Shown: positions 1-4,410 of the stretch, piece after piece | Layout of the letters: each line of letters starts with the position of its first letter | Numbering within the stretch: position 1 is the first letter of the stretch | DNA from: Syntrophomonadaceae bacterium | Lineage (GTDB): Bacteria; Bacillota; Dethiobacteria; DTU022; UBA8154 | Assembly (NCBI GenBank): GCA_007122565.1 | Contig: SKTJ01000147.1 | Coordinates: 1 to 5,264, forward strand | Direction of reading: 5' to 3' | DNA: 5,264 bases | Translations under genes and position numbers: made by a program | Notes under the pieces: model-generated | What the model saw: the letters and a program-made list of their open reading frames with translations, nothing else | Databases searched by the model: none | Told to the model about the DNA's origin: nothing

Positions 1-140
1 ACTTGATATTCGGTTCAAATTCTGAGCTTCGGGCCATCGCAGAGGTGTATGGAAGTGACGATGCGAAGCAGAAGTTCGTTCAGGATTTTGTAACGGCATG
101 GAACAAGGTGATGAACGCAGACCGTTTCGACCTTGCCTGA
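1..140 (+). CDS. katG: Catalase-peroxidase KatG, C-terminal end (5' truncated by window)
   Basis: Only the last 45 codons are present; the first complete codon starts at 3 and the TGA stop is at 138-140. The reading runs L-I-F-G-S-N-S-E-L-R-A-I-A-E-V-Y and ends W-N-K-V-M-N-A-D-R-F-D-L-A. This matches the very conserved end of bifunctional catalase-peroxidases (GSNSxLRA.AEVYasdDAkekFv.DFV.aW.KVMn.DRFDl). KatG is a heme enzyme that removes hydrogen peroxide by catalase and peroxidase reactions. The heme-binding histidine and the Met-Tyr-Trp crosslink lie upstream of the window, so activity cannot be judged here. Identification rests on the tail alone, which is diagnostic. The gene downstream is about 200 bp away and follows a weak terminator, so it is probably a separate unit. 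Confidence 0.93.
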   Translation, partial: LIFGSNSELRAIAEVYGSDDAKQKFVQDFVTAWNKVMNADRFDLA

Positions 141-182
141 ATGTATATTGTGCCATAAATTAACCCATTATCCATATATGTA

Positions 183-212
183 GGCAGTGGGGACAGTCCC
201 TGCTGCCTTTCT
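183..212 (+). terminator. Weak hairpin terminator after katG
   Basis: The arm at 183-193 pairs with 197-207: GGCAG with CTGCC outside, GGGA with TCCC inside, and two G-U wobbles between them, closing on a 3-nt CAG loop. It is followed by TTTCT only, so the T-tract is short. It lies 42 bp past the katG stop. The core GGGGACAGTCCC (189-200) also resembles a short palindromic motif that I recall as recurrent in intergenic DNA of many bacteria, so this may be a repeat fragment serving as a terminator. Confidence 0.5.
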
Positions 213-277
213 GATATAACTTGTTGTTCCGTATGATACAAATTGTTGACGGATAGATTTCAAGCCCTTGATTAGTG

Positions 278-310
278 TAGGACTATCTTTGGCGAAGATA
301 GGTAATCCTA
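278..310 (+). other. Bulged hairpin in the leader of the aldo/keto reductase gene
   Basis: TAGGA (278-282) pairs with TCCTA (306-310), and CTATCTT (283-289) pairs with AAGATAG (295-301) around the loop TGGCG. The four bases GTAA (302-305) bulge out on the 3' side. This gives 12 Watson-Crick pairs without mismatch, ending 17 nt before the Shine-Dalgarno site. No T-tract follows, so it is not a terminator. I do not recognise a known riboswitch class. It could be an mRNA-stabilising structure, a cis-regulatory element or a DNA operator. Confidence 0.4.
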
Positions 311-327
311 ATGGAAACCATGAAAAT

Positions 328-334
328 GAGGGGG
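328..334 (+). promoter_or_regulatory. Ribosome binding site fixing the TTG start at 342
   Basis: GAGGGGG lies 7 nt before the TTG at 342. In that frame a TGA at 327-329 closes the reading frame, and no ATG or GTG lies between it and 342. TTG is therefore the only well-placed initiation codon. Confidence 0.7.
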
Positions 335-341
335 AATCGCC

Positions 342-1190
342 TTGGGAGAAAGCATTGCTAAAAGGGAGTTTGGCGGGACGGGGCTGCAGATAACTTGTGT
401 GGGTTTGGGCGGGGAAGGAGTGCTGCGTACATATGGCAAGGATGGGGCGGCCGGGGATGTTATTGCCACGGCGGCAAGGGAGGGAATCGGGTATTTTGAT
501 TCGGCCCGGGCTTATGCGGGCAGCCAGGCATACTTTGGGCAATTTTGGCAGGAAAACGGGAAGCTTCGCCAGACTGTTTTTCAGACCAGTAAATCGGCCA
601 GCCGGGACAAAAAAGGGGCTTTGTCTGACCTGGAGGATTCCCTTAAAACCATGGGGACCGATTACCTGGATCTGTGGCAGATACATGATGTGCGTACTGA
701 GGCCGAACTTCAAGCGATAGAAACCCCCGGGGGAGCGCTGGAAGCCTTTCTTGAAGCCAAAGAAAAGGGGAAGGTTCGCTTCATCGGGGTAACAGGCCAT
801 CAAGATCCTGCCATTCTGACGGAGGCAGTGCGGAGGTGGCCCGTTGACACAGTGCTGATGCCTGTTAATCCTGTGGAAGGGGTCATGGGCGGGTTTCTGG
901 ACGGGACGCTTGCTGCGGCTCTGGATAAGGGTGTTGCTGTGATTGCCATGAAAGTGCTGGGCGCTTCCCACTATCTTGCTCCGGAAAGGGGAGTGACGGC
1001 GGAGCTTTTGCTTAAGTATGCCCTTTCTTTTGATATCAGCCTGGCCATCGTGGGCTGTTCCACGCCCGGGGAAGTGATGACCCTAGCCCGGGTGGGGCGC
1101 ACCTTTAGCCCCCTTTCTGCGCAAGAACGGCAGGAAGTAGAAGGGATCTTCCGGCCCATAGCGAAAAAACTGGCTTATTACCGCGGCTGA
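342..1190 (+). CDS. Aldo/keto reductase family protein
   Basis: This 282-residue protein has the TIM-barrel aldo/keto reductase pattern. The catalytic tetrad is visible and complete: Asp53 and Tyr58 in Y-F-D-S-A-R-A-Y, Lys84 in F-Q-T-S-K-S, and His115 in D-L-W-Q-I-H-D. Family members transfer hydride from NADPH to a carbonyl substrate in the cytoplasm. Lys204 (I-A-M-K-V-L-G) and the C-terminal I-V-G-C-S-T-P-G segment fit the cofactor phosphate-binding region. The N-terminal T-G-L-Q-I-T-C-V-G-L-G-G-E-G strand is also typical. Its length is slightly below the usual 300-330 residues, and the C-terminal cysteine cluster of the ferredoxin-fused COG1453-type reductases is missing. The substrate cannot be inferred. 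Translation starts at TTG with a good Shine-Dalgarno site. The gene stands alone between katG and a convergent gene; no convincing sigma-A promoter was found upstream. Confidence 0.9.
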   Translation: MGESIAKREFGGTGLQITCVGLGGEGVLRTYGKDGAAGDVIATAAREGIGYFDSARAYAGSQAYFGQFWQENGKLRQTVFQTSKSASRDKKGALSDLEDSLKTMGTDYLDLWQIHDVRTEAELQAIETPGGALEAFLEAKEKGKVRFIGVTGHQDPAILTEAVRRWPVDTVLMPVNPVEGVMGGFLDGTLAAALDKGVAVIAMKVLGASHYLAPERGVTAELLLKYALSFDISLAIVGCSTPGEVMTLARVGRTFSPLSAQERQEVEGIFRPIAKKLAYYRG

Positions 1191-1212
1191 GGAAGGAATG
1201 ACTCTGCCGCGG
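1181..1212. repeat. GC-only inverted repeat at the 3' end of the aldo/keto reductase gene
   Basis: CCGCGGC (1181-1187, inside the last codons) is perfectly complementary to GCCGCGG (1206-1212) across an 18-nt loop. Each arm also contains the self-complementary CCGCGG. There is no T-run on either side, so it is not a standard intrinsic terminator. It could still form a 3' stem protecting the mRNA between the two convergent genes. No better terminator is visible in 1191-1272. Confidence 0.3.
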
Positions 1213-1272
1213 CTTAACCCGGTTCACTAGTAAAGTTGACGGGAATGCAGCTGATGGCAGAGGGATTAGTTG

Positions 1273-1716
1273 TCAGGAGTATCTCACAACAATGAATACA
1301 GCGACCACGCCAATTATTGAATGAGCTGTTATCATTGTGCCAAAGGAAGGTGCGTTAAAGATTAAGCTATGTACCTGTGGTTCAGTTCGCATCAGTGGTA
1401 TGAGGTAGCTATGTGCAATAAGGCAAAAGAAAGCACCCGTTAGCATTCCTTTTAATAGCCAGTAATCTTTTCCTGTCTTCAGAAGGAAATATGTTATCAG
1501 TACGCCATACGTTGATGCAACAACAAAATGGGTAACTAAAGACCATATCACCCCGCCGGTGGTTAAGTTTGTAATATCCATTACAACCATTGTAGCGGCC
1601 AGATGCACAGATGATATGGGAGGGATACCCAGGAGGAATAAGCTGTGACTAAAGATCAAGCCAATGGCTCCTCCGATGGAGCCGGCCACTGAACCTAAAA
1701 CAATGGGGTCTTTCAT
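1273..1716 (-). CDS. Small four-helix membrane protein of unknown function
   Basis: I do not recognise a named family. The 147-residue product is very hydrophobic, with likely membrane segments near residues 6-28, 56-79, 86-108 and 125-145, and a moderately hydrophobic stretch at 35-50 that could be a re-entrant or amphipathic helix. The first helix carries a glycine-zipper-like row (Gly8, 12, 15, 16, 19). Six histidines (24, 38, 63, 102, 116, 132) sit in or beside the helices, which is many for such a small protein. The ATG start at 1716 is supported by AAGAGG (1725-1730 on this strand) 8 nt upstream. It follows the metallo-hydrolase on the same strand after about 70 bp and may be co-transcribed with it. 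The coding region looks more AT-rich than its neighbours, which is consistent with a membrane protein or with transfer. Confidence 0.75.
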   Translation of the reverse strand: MKDPIVLGSVAGSIGGAIGLIFSHSLFLLGIPPISSVHLAATMVVMDITNLTTGGVIWSLVTHFVVASTYGVLITYFLLKTGKDYWLLKGMLTGAFFCLIAHSYLIPLMRTEPQVHSLIFNAPSFGTMITAHSIIGVVAVFIVVRYS

Positions 1717-1786
1717 TGCTTTTGCCTCTTTTTCTCAATTTTCTTCTAATATAACCCAGAGAAAAATAAATATACGCAGCTGAGGC

Positions 1787-2755
1787 CTATGAGGTTTCCG
1801 ATTTTTTTAAATATGAAAGCAATCCGTCTGCTGAGTCGAACAAGGGTTCCAACAATAACTTCATTTCATTGGTTACCGTATCTTCCATATTTTTCTCCGC
1901 CATGCCACTGTGCAGCCCTTTTTTTATTTCTTCCTGTAAGGCCAGGCCCAGTTTGTGTACGGCGTCTTCTTCTTCCCCATAATCTTTGGCCATATGCATA
2001 TGTACGGACAACTGTCCGATTACAAGTTCGAGCAACAACTGGGCCGGGGCAGCAGCGCCAAAATGGGTAAAGTAAAGGTTCTGCACTTCACTGAAGACTA
2101 GGCGGTAAAGGTCTTGCATCATTAATGCGCCATCAAAATCAGGGCCGGGTGTAGCGGGCCGCGTTATGGGCTGATTGAGCAGTTTTGAGAGGCGGGGGGT
2201 ATATACGCCGGCCGTATCGCCGCTAAATAACCCCTTCGTTTTGCGGTCATAAAAGCAGACATGGTGCCTGGCATGACCCGGCGTTTCCCATACTACAATG
2301 GGCCTTTCCCCCAGGCGGATTATTGTTCCTTCTACGGCCCGACGGAGCCTTGCCGCAGCTACAGGCAATACCTCTCCGTATTCCTGCAATTTCTCTGCTC
2401 CGTAGACAGCCCTGGACCCTTCGATTAGTCTGGTGGGATCGGCCAGATGCCTTTCCCCGCGGGGATGGACCCATATTTCCGCTTCATTAAAATGGCGGGA
2501 GATAAGCCCCAGTCCCCCTGCATGGTCCACGTGGATATGCGTAACTCCTATATGTTTTACTTCTGCGGGGGATATGCCGATAGTGGCTGCTGCTTCCAAT
2601 AGTTTTCCGGATGAACTTGCGGGCCCTGTTTCGATTAGCATCCAGCCACTGCTGGCTTCATCTTTGATGAAGTATGCGGCCGTCCAACCGGGGATACCTC
2701 TTTCTTCCGTGTCCACCTGCCAGATATCACCGCTTAGTTCAATGATTTTATCCAA
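1787..2755 (-). CDS. MBL-fold metallo-hydrolase
   Basis: This is a metallo-beta-lactamase-fold hydrolase with all metal ligands visible. Numbered from the upstream GTG (2764), they are T-H-I-H-V-D-H (His76, His78, Asp80, His81), T-P-G-H (His164), S-G-D-T (Asp183) and T-H-F-G (His234). Together these form the binuclear, usually Zn or Fe, site of COG0491-type enzymes, which hydrolyse thioesters, lactones or phosphoesters. The roughly 90 residues after His234 form a mostly helical tail, longer than in minimal glyoxalase-II-like proteins; they may serve in dimerisation or substrate choice. The substrate cannot be told. I choose the TTG at 2753-2755 because AGGTGAT (2760-2766) is correctly placed for it, whereas the GTG at 2762-2764 lies inside that site and has no Shine-Dalgarno of its own. 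The GTG start would add three residues. The product is cytoplasmic, with no signal peptide. Confidence 0.9.
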   Translation of the reverse strand: MDKIIELSGDIWQVDTEERGIPGWTAAYFIKDEASSGWMLIETGPASSSGKLLEAAATIGISPAEVKHIGVTHIHVDHAGGLGLISRHFNEAEIWVHPRGERHLADPTRLIEGSRAVYGAEKLQEYGEVLPVAAARLRRAVEGTIIRLGERPIVVWETPGHARHHVCFYDRKTKGLFSGDTAGVYTPRLSKLLNQPITRPATPGPDFDGALMMQDLYRLVFSEVQNLYFTHFGAAAPAQLLLELVIGQLSVHMHMAKDYGEEEDAVHKLGLALQEEIKKGLHSGMAEKNMEDTVTNEMKLLLEPLFDSADGLLSYLKKSETS

Positions 2756-2759
2756 GATA

Positions 2760-2766
2760 ATCACCT
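2760..2766 (-). promoter_or_regulatory. Ribosome binding site deciding the metallo-hydrolase start
   Basis: Read on the minus strand this is AGGTGAT, a seven-base match to the 16S rRNA tail complement. It is followed by TATC and then TTG (2755-2753). The possible GTG start at 2764 lies within this motif, so the downstream TTG is the better start. Confidence 0.6.
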
Positions 2767-2788
2767 GTTTGAGTTAATTTACGTTTTT

Positions 2789-2817
2789 ATTATAGCTAAA
2801 TCTTTAGATTTTAGAAA
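2789..2817 (-). promoter_or_regulatory. Promoter of the metallo-hydrolase (perfect -10, poor -35)
   Basis: On the minus strand a perfect TATAAT lies at 2794-2789. Seventeen bases upstream the -35 position reads TTTCTA, a poor match. Transcription would start near 2783, leaving a leader of under 30 nt before the TTG start. A strong -10 with a weak -35 and a palindrome between them suggests control by an activator or repressor. Confidence 0.5.
2796..2814. repeat. Palindrome inside the promoter spacer, candidate operator
   Basis: AAATCT (2798-2803) and AGATTT (2806-2811) form a perfect 6-2-6 inverted repeat. With one extra base on one side it extends to CTAAATCT / AGATTTTAG (2796-2814). It fills almost exactly the spacer between the -35 and -10 positions of the metallo-hydrolase promoter. 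This placement fits a transcription factor site. The regulator is not identified, and AT-rich sequence raises the chance of coincidence. Confidence 0.35.
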
Positions 2818-2875
2818 TGTTTATGGGAAGGTTCTGGCAAAAAAACATAAGAAAACTTGTAATCGGAAATAAACG

Positions 2876-2922
2876 AGCGGTAGAATCGGGATTACCCGGC
2901 CTACCGCTATTGGTTGTTTTTT
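2876..2922. terminator. Two-way intrinsic terminator
   Basis: AGCGGTAG (2876-2883) pairs perfectly with CTACCGCT (2901-2908). Inside, CGGG (2887-2890) pairs with CCCG (2895-2898) around ATTA. On the plus strand it is followed by a T-rich run (TTGTTTTTT, ending at 2922). On the minus strand it is followed by CGTTTATTTCC, a weaker T-tract. It lies just past the stop of the acyl-CoA synthetase remnant and most likely was that gene's terminator. Today it would mainly insulate the metallo-hydrolase promoter region from transcription coming from the right. Confidence 0.65.
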
Positions 2923-2935
2923 AGAGAAATTTTCT

Positions 2936-3118
2936 TTAGCCGGTTTGTTTGTCCGACATTATTTTTCCCCGCGCTTCGTTTCTGACCAATCTTCTGAGGA
3001 TTTTTCCCACGGCAGATTTGGGCAATGAATCCTGAAATTCGATGACACTGGGTACTTCGTATGAGGCAAGACTTTGGCTGCACCATTGGACCAATTCTAC
3101 TTTAGAATAGCCTACAAA
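2936..3118 (-). pseudogene. Remnant of an acyl-CoA synthetase (AMP-binding enzyme) C-terminus
   Basis: Sixty codons are open on the minus strand, ending with TAA (2938-2936). They read as the C-terminal lid domain of acyl-CoA synthetases (AMP-binding_C): Y-S-K-V-E-L-V-Q-W-C, then L-A-S-Y-E-V-P-S-V-I-E-F, then the A10 motif P-K-S-A-V-G-K-I-L-R-R (motif core 3022-3002), which carries the catalytic lysine of the adenylation step. Full enzymes of this family have about 500-570 residues; here the open frame begins right after an in-frame TAA (3121-3119) and the adenylation core is gone. There is no start codon or Shine-Dalgarno site. This is therefore a decayed fragment left by a deletion or rearrangement. 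A possible further scrap, R-G-E-E-I, in another frame at 3153-3139 is too short to claim. Confidence 0.85.
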
Positions 3119-3183
3119 TTATTTTTCTTTTACTTGTATATCTCTTCTCCTCTCAGTTATCCCTTTTTTTCTGCAACAAAAGG

Positions 3184-3212
3184 TTGACTCCAGGCAAAAA
3201 TATATTTATATT
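3184..3212 (+). promoter_or_regulatory. Sigma-A promoter of the membrane protein-regulator operon
   Basis: TTGACT (3184-3189) and TATATT (3207-3212) are separated by exactly 17 bp, each one base away from consensus. Transcription would begin near 3219, giving a leader of about 40 nt before the ATG at 3259. It is the best promoter in the window. Confidence 0.75.
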
Positions 3213-3234
3213 ATAAATAAGTTTATTATATAAA
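3205..3234. repeat. Tandem AT-rich palindromes over the -10 and start site, candidate operator
   Basis: TTTATATTATAAA (3205-3217) and TTTATTATATAAA (3222-3234) both have the form TTTAT-N3-ATAAA and are separated by TAAG; their centres are 17 bp apart. The two halves are also inverted repeats of each other with 12 of 13 positions matching. They cover the -10 box and the predicted start of transcription, the usual place for a repressor. The winged-helix regulator encoded two genes downstream in the same unit is the natural candidate to bind here. Binding is inferred, not shown. Confidence 0.5.
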
Positions 3235-3244
3235 CACGACTGGC

Positions 3245-3250
3245 AGGTGG
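3245..3250 (+). promoter_or_regulatory. Ribosome binding site fixing the ATG start at 3259
   Basis: AGGTGG lies 8 nt before the ATG at 3259. The in-frame GTG at 3247 is part of this motif and has no site of its own, so the longer reading (four more residues) is unlikely. Confidence 0.75.
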
Positions 3251-3258
3251 TATTAATT

Positions 3259-3930
3259 ATGGATAAGCACGAACCGGATCTGCGGGAGATTGTTGATGAT
3301 CTGAAACGGATTAAAGTGGCTGTGAGCAAGAGCGACAGCATTATGAACTTTATCGACGCCGGGGGCGCGGTGAGGGGTATTTTGCTGGCCGGGGGGCTGC
3401 TGATCGCCCTGTTTTCCGGGGCTTTCTACTACCTGCTGGAACAGTACGGGTCCTTTGCAGCGTTCCCTGTTAATATTAGGGTGATGCTGTTTGTGCTGAT
3501 CGGTTTGGCCTGGGCCGGTCTCGGTTACGTGAAGGTCCGCAATATTATGGGCAGTGCCCGCAAAATCAGTGCGGACATTACTGTATATAAATTGTTTGAA
3601 GAAGTATATACACCCCGTTTCTTGGCTCTGTTACTGCCCAATATTGCCGTTGTGATCTTGGGAATTATCTTTTTGTCCAGCCGGGGGCACGATCTTTTTA
3701 TTATCCCATTCCTGGCCGTGTTGTTCGGTCTTACGACCATCGGAGTAAGCAGCTTTTTCTTTATGCAGGAGCTTTATCTGCTGGGCGTATGGCTCATCGC
3801 CACCGGATTGCTTACCCTTTTCATCGCGGAAGCGATCCACCCCGCGGCAGCTTTGGTGATTACTTTCGGGGCCGGTTTTGTTTTAACTTCAATGATTCTT
3901 TATCTGGGCCTGACTGGGGAAAAGAGGTAG
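3259..3930 (+). CDS. Six-helix membrane protein of unknown function, regulator-linked
   Basis: I do not recognise a named family. The 223-residue protein begins with a charged, probably helical cytoplasmic segment (residues 1-36, with D-L-R-E-I-V-D-D-L-K-R-I), followed by six likely membrane helices near 37-61, 72-91, 120-141, 146-167, 172-191 and 195-217. Between helices 2 and 3 lies a positively charged loop (about 92-119, V-R-N-I-M-G-S-A-R-K), which suggests a cytoplasmic position. There are no transporter, kinase or protease motifs and no cysteines. It is the first gene after the strong promoter and ends 5 bp before the winged-helix regulator, whose Shine-Dalgarno overlaps this stop codon, so the two are probably translationally coupled. 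Such pairing suggests a membrane sensor or anchor that works with the regulator, but it could equally be an unrelated membrane protein. Confidence 0.8.
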   Translation: MDKHEPDLREIVDDLKRIKVAVSKSDSIMNFIDAGGAVRGILLAGGLLIALFSGAFYYLLEQYGSFAAFPVNIRVMLFVLIGLAWAGLGYVKVRNIMGSARKISADITVYKLFEEVYTPRFLALLLPNIAVVILGIIFLSSRGHDLFIIPFLAVLFGLTTIGVSSFFFMQELYLLGVWLIATGLLTLFIAEAIHPAAALVITFGAGFVLTSMILYLGLTGEKR

Positions 3931-3935
3931 TGGTA

Positions 3936-4313
3936 ATGGCAGGCAGCGAGAGGGACAAAGAAGGCTTTGCCCCGGACAGGGTTATTCATGAACCGGTGCG
4001 CCTGCAGATCATCAGTTACCTGGCTGCGGGCGGCAAGCAGGTATCCTTTACAGAGTTAAAGGAAAAACTGGACCTGACTGCAGGCAATCTTTCCGTACAG
4101 CTGAAACGGCTGGAGGAAGCGGGCTATATCTCCATCAACAAATCCATCCGGGACCGGAAATCCTTAACCCGTGTAGCGCTGACGCGCCGGGGCATGGAGG
4201 CCTTGCGGCAGTACCTGGGGGAACTGGAAGAGATGATCGAACATCTGAAAAAAAGCACCACACCGCCGGGAAATGGGCAATCAAAGACGCCGGTGGGTAA
4301 TAATAATAAGTAA
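3936..4313 (+). CDS. Winged-helix transcriptional regulator (HTH_34 / ArsR-like)
   Basis: This is a 125-residue DNA-binding protein. Residues 17-106 follow the HTH_34 winged-helix pattern: I-H-E-P-V-R-L-Q-I-I-S-Y-L, then F-T-E-L-K-E-K-L-D-L, the recognition helix L-T-A-G-N-L-S-V-Q-L-K-R-L-E-E-A-G-Y (47-64), a basic wing (67-82, with K-S-I-R-D-R-K-S-L-T-R-V) and a C-terminal helix (85-106) that usually dimerises. Most relatives have D-G-N-L-S-x-H where this one has A-G-N-L-S-V-Q. The tail (107-125) is polar, Gly/Pro/Asn-rich and probably disordered. It has no cysteine, so it is not a thiol metal sensor. The ATG at 3936 is chosen because GAGGT (3924-3928) lies 7 nt upstream; the open frame runs further upstream, but only inside the preceding gene. 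The likely target is the promoter at 3184-3234. Confidence 0.88.
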   Translation: MAGSERDKEGFAPDRVIHEPVRLQIISYLAAGGKQVSFTELKEKLDLTAGNLSVQLKRLEEAGYISINKSIRDRKSLTRVALTRRGMEALRQYLGELEEMIEHLKKSTTPPGNGQSKTPVGNNNK

Positions 4314-4318
4314 ATGCT

Positions 4319-4353
4319 CAGAAGTCAGTAGTCAGCATACAGTAGTCAGAATA
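4319..4353 (+). repeat. Five-unit tandem heptanucleotide repeat
   Basis: Five consecutive 7-bp units of the form CAGNANW fill 4319-4353. Units 2 and 4 are identical (CAGTAGT); the others differ at the fourth, sixth or seventh base. The array begins 5 bp after the regulator's stop codon and lies in the spacer before the ABC ATPase gene. It has no dyad symmetry or T-run, so it is not a terminator. It resembles the short intergenic tandem repeats seen in several bacterial lineages; its function is unknown. Confidence 0.7.
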
Positions 4354-4395
4354 AAAAACTAAAAACAATAATAAAAGACTGGAAAATGAGATCAT

Positions 4396-4400
4396 GGAGG
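4396..4400 (+). promoter_or_regulatory. Ribosome binding site of the ABC ATPase (TTG start)
   Basis: GGAGG lies 10 nt before the TTG at 4411. The ATG at 4415 is out of frame and ends after a few codons, and no in-frame ATG or GTG precedes the Walker A region, so TTG is the likely start. Confidence 0.6.
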
Positions 4401-4410
4401 AAGAAGAAAT

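Larger units (their letters stand above)
2765..3258. other. Gene-free stretch between divergent units
   Basis: No intact gene lies here. From left to right it holds the metallo-hydrolase promoter, a plain AT-rich piece (about 2818-2870), a hairpin terminator, the acyl-CoA synthetase remnant, a purine/pyrimidine-biased AT-rich piece (about 3119-3183), and the promoter and operator of the rightward membrane protein-regulator-ABC cluster. I see no RNA gene, CRISPR array or insertion-sequence end. Confidence 0.7.

Noticed and set aside
246..274. Possible promoter TTGACG with TGATTA 17 bp downstream before the aldo/keto reductase
   Set aside because: The -35 box is good but the -10 lacks the key bases of TATAAT at several positions, and no other spacing improves it.
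168..971. Long minus-strand open frame of 267 codons overlapping the aldo/keto reductase
   Set aside because: It is antisense to a gene with a full catalytic tetrad, shows no domain pattern, is rich in Pro, His, Ser and Arg as shadow frames are, and has no Shine-Dalgarno.
1717..1786. Possible separate promoter for the small membrane protein (TATATT on the minus strand)
   Set aside because: No acceptable -35 box lies 16-18 bp upstream of it; co-transcription from the metallo-hydrolase promoter is just as likely.
2433..2777. Plus-strand open frames antisense to the metallo-hydrolase
   Set aside because: They lie opposite the conserved metal-ligand coding region and show no recognisable protein pattern or ribosome site.
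3789..3935. N-terminal extension of the winged-helix regulator reading frame
   Set aside because: The added residues lie wholly inside the preceding membrane protein gene and look unlike a protein domain; the ATG at 3936 has a proper Shine-Dalgarno.
4301..4313. TAA-triplet run at the end of the regulator gene as a slippage switch
   Set aside because: Only four units encoding an Asn-rich, probably disordered tail; changes there would hardly affect function, and there is no sign of phase variation.
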